A stretch of DNA of 39,897 bases. Source: Didymodactylos carnosus (lineage: Eukaryota; Rotifera; Eurotatoria; Philodinida; Philodinidae). Shown one piece after another: positions 9,247 to 20,000 of this stretch. The stretch lies in contig CAJNOQ010000859.1 in the NCBI GenBank assembly GCA_905250885.1, positions 1-39,897 on the forward strand, given 5' to 3'. The position numbers and the translations under genes were made by a program. Position 1 is the stretch's first letter. Every line of letters starts with the position of its first letter. The notes below the pieces were generated by a model. That model did no database searches, was not told the origin of the DNA, and saw nothing but the letters and a program-made list of their open reading frames with translations.

Positions 9247-10665
9247 ATGGATGAACACCTATTAACGAACGATGCTTATCTCATATATGTCGTTATTGGA
9301 TTTATCGTGATCATTTCTATATTTGGTCTAATTGTTATATTAATTACTACATTTTGCTGTTGTTGCTGTCACTCGTGTTGTTGTGGTGAGGAAAGACGTT
9401 CATCGTATAAACTTAGTCAACAAAAAATGAATAAAACTGATAATAAACGATCGAAAACAACATTTGTTCGAGTTCATCGACATTCGAGTGATGTTGACTT
9501 TTCACAATTGTACGATTCATGTCCACATCTAATCAATGCAAAAGCATCCCATATGAATACGAGTTGTACGACAATCGATACTGTTGTTTATCCTACATCC
9601 CCATGTAGCTCATTTCGATCATTTGCCAATTCAAATGTAAACTTGAACACTAATTGTACAACAGAAAAAATTCATAAAACAATCAAATCATCAACAACTT
9701 CTACAGTTACATTAGGTACAGTCAACGTTTTCTCTTACGATCTAATGAACGTACTTATGATTTGTTTTTTTCTTGCTTAAAGATATGACTCAATCCGAAA
9801 ATAAAATCACAAATACTTTGAGTGAGCCAGCAGACGAGCCAACATCTTCATGTCCCGATACGTGTACAGCAAGTTCAAGTGTTACACTGGAAACAAACTC
9901 TAATCAAACTCAACTAGTCCCTTCTCCCTTAGGAACCACTGAAGGTATGTATAAGTCAAGATATGATATGTAACTGATTTCATTGACAAATATTTATTTT
10001 TAATATTAGATTGTACCGCAACCGATGAAATAACAACGCCAATTTCAGAAACGACGAACAACACTTTACCGACATGTTCTGAAAATAATCAAGCCGTTGA
10101 TTTTACTCAACATCGACAGCTGAATCGACCATTTTCCTATATAAAAAACACCGATCAATCTTCCATTTTCTATCATTTTGCTCAGCCACAACCTAAACAC
10201 CAACAAATATATTTTACATCTGATAAGCTCAAATCTAGTCATAATGATCAACAATGTAATCAAGTAAAATTAAAGACCAAAAATTTCGAAGAAACGACGA
10301 ACAATATTTATGAAACTGTCGGTGAGAGTACAATATTAAAAAGACACCATCATCCGCTATGTCTTAGTGGGCAGCAACAACCACAACCAATCTACGAAAC
10401 AGATTGGACACAAAATTTACGTCAATTAATGCGTACAATGAAACATCCTCAACAGCATCGAACAAATGTATCGATTATTGAATTGCCTTATGAACATTAT
10501 ACACATATGATGAATCAGTCAAATCTCTATGATATGAGACCATCATCTTCACATTATTCCGTTCATAAACCATATAACTTTCTCGCCAATCATACATCAT
10601 CGGAGTCCTTGAGACGCACAAACATATTGAAACGTTTACGAGATGACTCGGCTTTTTTATACTAA
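9247..10665 (+). CDS. Single-pass membrane protein with polycysteine juxtamembrane cluster
   Basis: Three exons, 9247-9715, 9783-9944 and 10010-10665. The introns are 67 and 65 bp (donors GTACAG and GTATGT, acceptors AAAG and TTAG); phases agree and the spliced product is 428 aa. A ten-residue N-terminus precedes one strongly hydrophobic helix (about residues 12-36), then CCCCCHSCCC at 37-46, then basic residues (EERR). With no cleavable signal and positive charge after the helix, a short outside N-terminus and large cytoplasmic C-terminal region are expected. The cysteine cluster is typical of palmitoylated juxtamembrane segments. The ~380-residue tail is Ser/Thr/Asn/Gln-rich and looks disordered, with tyrosines in short motifs (NIYETV and PIYETD). 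I do not recognise a named family. It could be an adaptor or scaffold tethered to the membrane; that is inference. Confidence 0.7.
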
Positions 10666-11234
10666 AAATTTCATATAATCATCTACCGGATTCTTCATGA
10701 AGTCCAATATTCCTATCCAAAAAGAACTTGCTAGTTTCACTCATTCACATGAATTATGTGCGTTTAATCATTCTAAAAGACACTAGTAAAAGTCCACATT
10801 TAGTTAGCAGTTGATTTAAAGTGCAAAGCAGATCATTTTATTCAAGAACAATATTCGACTTTTGTATTACTTTTACACTATGTATTTTGGTGGAACTTCA
10901 GTTTTTCTTGTACACTACACTGTGCTGAATATTCTTTTCTTGAACATTTGTAAAATACTACTAGCAAGAGTATCTGTCTTCTGTTAATTAGTCACAGTTT
11001 TGTGCACAAAAATCATGAAATTCTACTGTATGTATTTATATAGACATGTTATAAAACAAATTTGTTTAGTTAATCAACATTCAACTATTGAATGATATAT
11101 CAAAATTATATTTTTTATAAGTTTTAATCTCATTATACAAATATCTTAATAAGTAAGTGAGTACTGTTCACAGTTTTTCTATAAGAAACAGCAATGAAAA
11201 CGATCGCAATGGCACAACGCAACATTTTATATAG
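10666..11234. other. Probable 3' UTR and intergenic DNA
   Basis: AT-rich sequence after the membrane-protein gene, ending at the long-inverted-repeat element. No further gene and no clear AATAAA were seen. Confidence 0.4.
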
Positions 11235-12488
11235 CTTCTCCTTAGTTCTAGTTAAAGACAAAGTCAATTTATACTATTATCAATATAAATGACATGTCTC
11301 GTATGATCTAACCTGGTAGACTCCGGCTGCAAAATAGCCAAACAGTTAAAAAACAGCCGTTTTTATTTTTAATCTACTACCATCAAAACGTGTTGAAATA
11401 TATATTATTTTTATGGCAAATCAAGGCTGATCGAATACTTGTTTGAATGATGTAAAAATGAACTCGATAGCGTGCGTCGTTCAAGGACGCTTGTATCACG
11501 ATACAAAGTGTTTAATTAGTTAACTTTAACTATTCTCACCGAATACGAATTTATTGAAAAATGACAGAAGCAGAAAAACTTAGAGGAGTGTTTGAAACAG
11601 ATTTCGGAAAAAGATTTATTCTTCGAGTTCTATTGGTCGAAAACTTCGGACAGTATGGATAAGTAATTCAAGTGAGAATTTGTCATAAAATGTCACGATT
11701 GTAACCTTATTTAGTATACGTGTGCTTTTTCTACTTCAAGCCAGGGCTGGATAAGTCAGAGGTTTTGCAAAGCATAAGTCAAGTCACTAAAAAAATTGTC
11801 GAGTCAAGTCGAGGTGAGAAAATTTTTTCTCTTAAGTGGATGCAAGTCAAATCATCCCTCGAAATTATTTCCTCCAAGTCAAATCGAATCTGGTTAAAAA
11901 ACAGGCACAACATAAAATTTGACAGCGTCTTTTGGGTGAGAGATATTTTTTATACTTCAGAAACTCTGTTTCATGGTAAAAAATGTTTTGACTTGACTTG
12001 CCTAGCTCTACTTCAGGCAGGTTGAGTGAACAAATGTATAGCAATTTTATCGTCGTCATAATTGTTTCGTTCAATACAAATAAAAAAGACATATGCAAAG
12101 TTATATTAGTCTTTGTAGACCTCAGTGTGTACTACTATTTTAAAGAAAACGAAAAGAAGCTCCCTTGCAGTTTATATTTTAGCTTACTACAAATTAGACA
12201 TTTTGAAAAAGATGACCTTATCGTTACGGGAACCGCCCTCGAACGACGCATTCTATCGAGTTCATTTTTACATCATTCAAACAACTATTCGATCAGCCTT
12301 GATTTGACATAAAAATAATATATATTTCAACACGTTTTGATGGCAGTAGACCGAAAATAAAAACGGCTGTTTTTTAACTTTTTGGCTATTTTGCAGCCGG
12401 AGTGTACCAGGTTAGATCATACGAGACATGTCATTTATATTCATAATAATACAAATCGACTTTGTCTTTAACTAGAACTAAGGAGAAG
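11235..12488. mobile_element. Transposable element with ~255-bp terminal inverted repeats
   Basis: Left arm 11235-~11491 and right arm ~12230-12488 are reverse complements. They begin cttctccttagttctagtt and end with its complement, and match almost throughout (for example tgacatgtctcgtatgatc, and gcaaaatagccaaa against the other arm). The interior (~740 bp) has no intact transposase. It includes a second, smaller repeat (~11735-12025). Arms this long relative to the element are typical of Mutator-like (MULE) or fold-back transposons. No convincing target-site duplication was found at the outer edges. The short plus and minus frames within the element are products of the repeats, not genes. 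Confidence 0.8.
11735..12025. mobile_element. Nested AAGTCAAGTC-rich repeat
   Basis: Lies inside the larger element. Its ends are imperfectly inverted: caagccagggctggataagtc near 11739 resembles the complement of gacttgcctagctctacttc near 12000. The words aagtcaagtc and caagtcaaat recur in between. A similar style of sequence, with AAGTCC repeats, is found at ~36007-36345. Probably a non-autonomous element inserted into the larger transposon. Confidence 0.45.
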
Positions 12489-13360
12489 TGTTTGGTTACA
12501 AATGGTTGATCTGGAAAGTTGATTGGTAAGGGGTCACTTCTAAACTGGGGTATTCACTACTACTACAGAGTCCACAGGGTCCCATCTTCGTGGCTCTCTG
12601 CTCATGTATATCTGAACGAAACTGTGGAAGTACCCTGGAGATAGAAGTGAATTCTGGTTTTTGAACAGTGACTTCATTACTTCTTAACTTTTCAAAAACC
12701 TATTGTTTTCCTCAGATTTTTTGAGTTTCATCAAAGCTTGCTTCATCAATGCTTAGGATATTTTTCTTGAACGAAAATCATTGTACACAAGCGTCATCTT
12801 TCGAAGAGTTTTGTGTTATTGCTTTCACATTCTGTATTCTATTCTGTTTAAGTACACAAATATATACATTACAGCTAATTCGGAAGTTTTGTGGTGTTTC
12901 TTTTATGATTTTTTCAGCTTTTCACATAACCGGTTTTGAACGGAGTTTTTCGTATCGCTGTAATGGAACTGTATTTTGTCCGATTTGTATGAAAGAAGTA
13001 GGAAAGAAGAGGAAACTGATCTCATGAGCTGTTTATTTATATACTTATTCTTTCCCTGTTGTTATTTGTAGCATTGTTTATATTGCTGAGCACTATGACT
13101 AAGTCGGGCCCCTTTATCTAGCGTTGTTTGACTACAGGCCCTCACAAGATCTACAGGTATCTTACAAGAATTGCGAAACTGGGTGAATTTTTTAGAGAAC
13201 TCTTGCGAGAGACTTATTTAGTTTAAACTGCTAATAACACAAACCTTTGAACTTAGAGGTTGAACAAATCGGCTATATTTAAAAGTTGTGAGTATTGAGA
13301 AAGAATGGCTAATTGAGAGACATCGTTTAACCACTAATTTATTTATTAAATAAAAATTTT
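12489..13360. other. Non-coding region
   Basis: No supported gene. A 92-residue plus-strand frame at 12749-13027 is Phe/Cys-rich and matches no family I recognise; it contains one CPIC but no second zinc-ligand pair. Confidence 0.4.
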
Positions 13361-13470
13361 AAATCTCAGTACGAATTATAATGCATTGGCCACGACGAAG
13401 TAGCAAACTGTAAGATGGCAGTTTGGCCATACGTCGTGGGAATCAATACACTAAAATTTGTACTGAAACC
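13361..13470. repeat. 110-nt imperfect hairpin
   Basis: Left arm 13361-13410 pairs with right arm 13419-13470 around an 8-nt loop (taagatgg). The best-paired parts are gcaaactg/cagtttg next to the loop, ccacgacg/cgtcgtgg in the middle and cagta/tactg near the base. About four fifths of the bases pair by eye. Either a small fold-back element or a precursor-microRNA-like hairpin. Not protein coding. Confidence 0.5.
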
Positions 13471-16400
13471 ATTTAACCAAATTCGATAATCTATTTTTTA
13501 AGGAAAACTGAAACTTAATCAGAAATTACTTTTATTTCTAGATAGATCACGTTGGTTTGTCATCACAAAAAATAAAAATGTATTCGTACAATAATTATGG
13601 CGGTAATGGTGAAACTATGCTCACCAGTTTGGAACATCAATATTATTCAATACTCATTGATTACGGATGATCATCAACTACACTCGTTTGCAGCAAATGG
13701 TAAATGTTTGTTTAATGGTTGTTGTTAGAGTCTATTTATAACCAACTTTTCTTTCTGAGATCCTGACATTAACTGGTCTTTTGTTCTGTATATGAGTTCT
13801 GGATTTAACCTCCTTCTTAGCTCGCAAAGAATAGTACGTTTTGCTATCATATGAATCGATTCCCAAACACTTACATCAGATAGATGTGACCATATTTGAC
13901 TTCAAACATGCTTTAATTTCATCCTTGATCAAAATTTTTTCCCTTCAAGTATAATAATATTTTCTGAATGAACTATCAGTTAAAATTATCTTGTTCTTTA
14001 TTTAGTCTACTTAGTGGTTTTTCTGATGTCATCTAATGGTCACTCTTTTTTTTGTATCTTTTCAGCTTAAATTTGCCAAATTGAATAGCATTGGAATAGA
14101 AGAAGATATTGTGGATTGTGTAAACAAAATTTAAATGCCGTCAAAAGAAACGAATGGTAAGACAAAATTTACTTTCTTCCCCAGGGAATGGTAGATTACG
14201 GATTCACATTATAACATAATTACTTTATTACAATAAGAGTGTTCTAAAGAAAGAGAATTTGCTTGTTTTGTTATTCATCTCTTTTTCAATAAGTAGTTCT
14301 TTGAGTAGGGTTGCGCGGAATTTGCGTCTTTTTAATAAAACTGGAAAAATTTCCTAGTCTTGACTAAACAGATTTTCTTGAAATTATTTCTACGAAAAGA
14401 ATTACAAATATATTTCCATACATTTCTAAAACGATTATGAATAAATTGAGTCATAAGCTTCTTGATATTTCATTTAGTTAGTCTCATTGACTGATTAACT
14501 TAACGCTATAGTAAACTACGTGGAATAGAGTAGCAGCAGTAAAAAATTCAAAATTGATTTAGTCTCTGTTTTTCTTTATGTCATTCCCTTTTCGCCACAC
14601 TGATGTTCATATGAGTACTGATGTGAGTATTTAGAAGCGTAGTTCGCAAAAACAGTCTTCCGTTCTATAAATTTCTATCTCTTTCATTGATAAAAGAAAC
14701 ATGTATTTAGTATCTTAACTGGATGGGGCAATGTTATATTTTTCTACCAAAACATCAGTAAATGGATAACACAATATAAAGTGGAATCTGCTGCGCTTAT
14801 TCTACCAGCTATTAATTACTACCTAAATGCACACTAAAAATTTCTTTCAATCTTTACTAGTTCTTTCTCTCACTTAAACACATTAATGAACAGGTTTGTA
14901 TTCTAATTTAAAGCATTTTTTTTTGCCTGAAAGTGAAATTGACGTAGATTTGTTCCCAGTAAAGTTAGCCAGAAGGAATGATTTCTGATTACCTTGTAGT
15001 CGACATCATTACAGATAATTTCCTCTGTGTACTGAAGAGTATATCTGCAAGATAGTATTGCTTCTCTAATTTTCGAAATTTATAATTTAAAATAATGCGA
15101 ATTGCTAGTTAATTAAATGATTTACATCTAAGAAAAAGTCATAAGTACGATAACTAAAATACCAGATCAATAGCAAAAACAACTTGACCTTCATTTAGAC
15201 GACAAATAAACATCACACAATATTTGTGAAATCGGTGAAAACAAACAAGGACGTCGATTACGTTATTCAATCAAATTGATTAAGTAAACAGGAATAACGC
15301 TTTCAGAGGAAGTATTTTCTCTGATAGTTGTATCCACATCAACATCATCGTAATTATGATTATTAGCAACAATTTAATCATTTGGGATATATGGTCGTAT
15401 TTTTTATTTTGGAACTGCATGTAGTGACACAAGTTTTTTTTTGATAGTTTTTTATTTGTATATGACTTGTAGAGGAACCATCTTCATTATGATACTTCAT
15501 GCTATAAGATGAGAATTTTTTTTTCTTAAGAAGAACAAGAATTCACATGTATATAGTTAAAAACCATGTATTTTTCTTTTGCTACAAACACGCATTTTTG
15601 GATTGTTTGTGTTGTACTTTTTTCTTCATACTCTCATCGATTTTTCCCCTTTACTAGACATTTTAAGGGTTGTGAATGCTACCATCCGTCAGAAGAATTG
15701 ACCTGGATAAGGTGGAACAAATTTTGCATTCAGAACGTATGCAAAATCTATTCTCAACACTTGTAGTTTTGGTTAGTAGGGCATAATGGGGTGATTTTTT
15801 TTGTAGGTCTAGTTTGAGAAAAATATAATTCGGTGATTCGCTTAGATATAGCAAAGTCTACCTGTTTCATCAGTTTATAGATGCTCTGTGGAATATTCAT
15901 ATTGTGTTTTAATCTTTCTTGTTTTGTTAAGAAATCTATAGGAGAACGCTACCCGTTGGGATTTATTATAGTAGAGCATTTTGAGAAGAATCTATTATCA
16001 GTACGTCTGAAGAGTAGAATAGAGCTCGAGTTGTAATCAACCTCTTTATTTTTTGAAAGTGTTCCTTCCTTGACATGTGAATGAGACCTTGTTTTGTTAA
16101 CATCTGTTCGTTTTTTTTATCTTTATAGATTTTTGAAAACTATCACATAGAATACAATTAGATAAAAAACCAAATTACGATGATGTTAATGTTTCCACTT
16201 TGTTTCTGCTATTGATCTGATTTGCTATATTTATATAAATGCATTTTATTGCAAATTATAATTAAACTTCATAAATAAATCTTATTTTAAATGAGTTAAA
16301 TGCTTCTTGTTAATTATTCGTAGTGTGGAAAAAAACTAACTGAGTTTGCATTATAGTTTAAATTGACAATTAAGAGACATATTGTAATCTAGTAGAATAA

Positions 16401-17004
16401 CGGGAAGTCGACTAGTTCTTTCGACCTGCACACAAATTCTCCGACTTTGAAAACTTTACATTGATTCGTAACATCACATGAGATGGGAGCTTAGTATTGA
16501 ACCGTTTGATTACCTGGTTTTGAGAACAGGAATGTTCTCAAAACCTTCTTCACTCCTTTGCCTCAGAACAAGAGTTTCATATTTGATGTTCAATCAAGTG
16601 ACATCCATGACGGTGAGAGGTGCCTAAAAGTCTCTTGTGTATGCAGATAATATTAAACTTTGCTGTGACTATAAAAAGTATTTTTGACAACATCGTCATT
16701 CTCACGATGTAGCAGCCATAAGGCGAAAATACGTCGAATTTTGACGGTATTAGTCTGCCACCTTAAATCGCTCAATTGCAGTAGTTTCTAAATCGCTTGA
16801 GAGACACGTTTCCTTATCTTTTGTGTTTTTCCTAAATGTGTATTTATATTAATTAACAGTCATCATGATGTGTTTTTCTCTATTCTTTTAGATAGTTCAC
16901 TTAGTTTCCAAAGGAAAATCTTTATATTGATTGTTTGTGGCCAAGAACGAAGATTTTTATATGATTTGATTAACGATCAATAGTGCACAAAAATCAAAAA
17001 GAAA
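13471..17004. other. Long AT-rich intergenic region upstream of SCAF4/8
   Basis: About 3.5 kb without a supported gene. Short open frames (13579-13668, 14067-14133, 15566-15766) cannot be joined into one consistent reading frame. The 3' portion must include the promoter and 5' UTR of the SCAF-type gene. A pyrimidine-rich tract ending in AG at about 16891 could be a 5'-UTR intron acceptor, but no matching donor was established. Confidence 0.4.
16516..16545. repeat. Perfect 12-bp hairpin
   Basis: ggttttgagaac and its exact reverse complement are separated by 6 nt. It lies in the non-coding region about 460 bp before the SCAF-type start codon. Significance unknown. Confidence 0.7.
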
Positions 17005-20000
17005 ATGTCTGGAAGCCAAGACGAAGTTGTTAAAGAATTCGTAAAAGAGGTATTCAATTTCTTCTCACTTTTTCTATGTCGATATTATATTTTCTATTTT
17101 TGTCTTAGTTACAAAGTATGCTCGAAACAAAACCACCGATATCAAAAGCCAAGATGATGTCAATAACAAAAGCAGCAATTAAGAGTATCAAATTTTACAA
17201 ACATGTTGTGATGAATGTTGAAAAATTTATTGCAAAAGTATGTTAAATAAAACATAAAATTATTAGATCAAAGAGCATCAGCGATATTTCTTTTTGTTTA
17301 GTGTAAACCAGAATATAAGATTCCTGGATTATATGTGATTGATTCGGTTATTAGACAGTCGAGGCATCAATATGGATTAGAAAAAGATGTTTATGGTGCT
17401 CGATTTGCTAAAAATATTGTGACAACAGTACAAAATATACATAAATGTCCTTCAGAAGAAAAAGTAAGAGTTATGCATGTTAAAATAACGAATCACAGTC
17501 AATATTTAACTAGTTCTTTTTGAATGAGCACTAATATTGATATTTGTTTTCAGAACAAAATTACGCGTGTGTTAAATTTATGGCAAAAGAATAGTATATT
17601 TGTTCCTGATTTATTGAGACAATTATTTGAAATTCACAATAATGGCGTTGTCACTGATTTAAAACGTAAGAATCTTAATTTTGTTCTATTAGTATTATAA
17701 AACATTTTTTGTTTATTTTTAGCCGATTTATTAGCATTATTTGACGACAAGAAGAGTGATGTACGTATATTATTAATAATATTTATGTAAATCTTAAAAC
17801 AATATAGTTTTTATTTTTTATATAGAAAGCTTCATTTGACTCATCTGGATCATCTTCAAATCATCAATTGAATCGTTTTCAAGAATTACGTGAAACGTTA
17901 ATACGTGCTCAAGCTAAAGGCGACACAGATACAACGTCAATATTAACAGAAATACAACAAATAACAAATCAATTATTAGAATCGCAAAAGAAATCAGATG
18001 GTAGTATCAATAATAATAATACATCAGCAATTTCAGCAGCTAGTACAACAAAGTCAGAAACAATGCCCTCACTTGTTGGCGTACGTTTATTTTTATTTAT
18101 ACACTAAAACAATCACCACAATAATTTTTATTTTGACTTTAGAGTGTATTGGACGATTTTGATTATGGTTCTGATGAAGATGATGAACAATTACTAGCTG
18201 GAAAAGCAATTGCTCGACAACAAGCGTCTCAATCATTTTCTCAACCCCCAACAACATCGTATGTTAGAGATCTTAAAAAAGAATAATCTTATTAAAAAAA
18301 ATCTTTCATTTCAGTCTTGGACAAGTTTCCAACATGCAGCCGCCATCAAATCAACTCCACTTTGCAACATCTAGTTCCGATCAGAGATATCTACAAGTGC
18401 GTAAAGAACAACACTGAATAATATTTAATTTCACTGATGGTCTTTTATTTTTTTAGCCGCCTGTCTTGTACAATAACAACTCATCATCATTTTCCGGCGC
18501 CAATGTAAGCTTTGCAATATCAACTCGAGACTACTTTTAGTTTCACTATGTCTAATCTAGGTTTTGTTTCCAATGTCATTTGATCCAAGTCGACCTCCTC
18601 CTGTATTTTATCAGAATGCACAACAAACTCTTCTGCCATCAACTCAACAATATCCACAACAACAAAACTTGCAACAACAACATGATTATAGTCATCACAC
18701 ATCACATCGAAGACCATCACATGAGGTAAGAGATACATATTGACTGTTGAGTACTGTTTGTGCGTAAAATCTCGGTTTTTTATCGTTAAATTAGCCCAAT
18801 GATGTTGACCTAAGACCAGAAGATATGGATGCCGATAGTTTTGATGAATCACCGCAACCACCTCGTACAAATGATAGACATTATCCTCGCGGACATAGAC
18901 GTTCGCGATCAAGATCCGGTTCAAGAGATCGTAAACGTCAACGTTCATCGTCAGGGTAAATCTTCGAACTAAATTCAGCAAAAAATTTTCTTATCAGTAG
19001 AGCTTTTTTTTAATTTCAGCTCAGCTAATAAACGTGACGCTGCGGCATCTCGTTTAAAAGAAACCGAACGGAAAGAACGTCGTCGAAAAGGTTTACCACC
19101 ACTAAAAGAAGATCATCTTGTTGGTACGTATCATTTTTACAGCTATCATGACAGGATCTTCAACAAAATCTTTTTTTAGTTAGTTCCAGAACATTATGGT
19201 TAGGTCATCTTCCGAAAATGATCACGGAAATGGATTTACGTGAGACACTTGAACCACATGGTGAAATTAATGACATCAACGTACGAAAAAGATACACGAT
19301 CATAATTCCGTTCTAGATACAATGTGTTTCATGTTTTTTTAGAATATACCACCGCGTGGTTGTGCGTTTGTATGTTTTAAAGAGAGACAAGATGCGGCTA
19401 GATGTCTGGAAAAAATGAAAGATTTTAAATTTCAAGGAAATCCAATTAAAGTATGAATTTGCTAAAATATCATGTCTATAAATAGCAATAATTTATGACT
19501 CTCTCTTGTTTTAGATTGCATGGGCAACGAACAAAGGTGTTAAAGATCGCTTTAAGGATTATTGGGATGTTGAACATGGTTGTACTTATATACCATATAA
19601 TGAATTAAAAGATGTTATTAGTACAACGAGTTTGGAAAGTTTGGCTGAAGGTGGTGTTATTGATGACGAATCGATTCCAGCTTTTTTAAAATGTATGAAG
19701 GTTTTCAAAACTTTATATCCGATCTTACATTTTCTTATTTCTAGCACCATCCATGCCATCAGCAGCATCGACCAATAAAACTATCTTACATACACCTCAA
19801 CCTGGTCTGTTACCGCCCCCACCTCCTTCGTTTCCCGATCAAGTGCTCGTTGCCCATACACCGCCAAATATTTTAATTCCAAACGCACATTTTGATACGC
19901 CAGGAGGACGTTCACAACAGCAGCAACAACAGCGAGATTTATCTGCAGAAATTCAAGCAACGCAAAACGGACAATTATCTCACCAACATCCATCTTTATT

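Noticed and set aside
12749-13027. 92-codon frame with CPICMKE resembling part of a zinc finger
   Set aside because: Only one Cys pair, no spacing for a RING or other finger, and no exon partners.
13579-14133. Possible small gene: a frame starting MYSYNNYGGNG (13579) and a frame reading LKFAKLNSIGIEEDIVDC after a good acceptor (14067)
   Set aside because: The first frame stops at TGA before a usable donor; the alternative frame with a GTAAAT donor reads straight into TAA when joined to the second. No consistent coding model; at best a relic.
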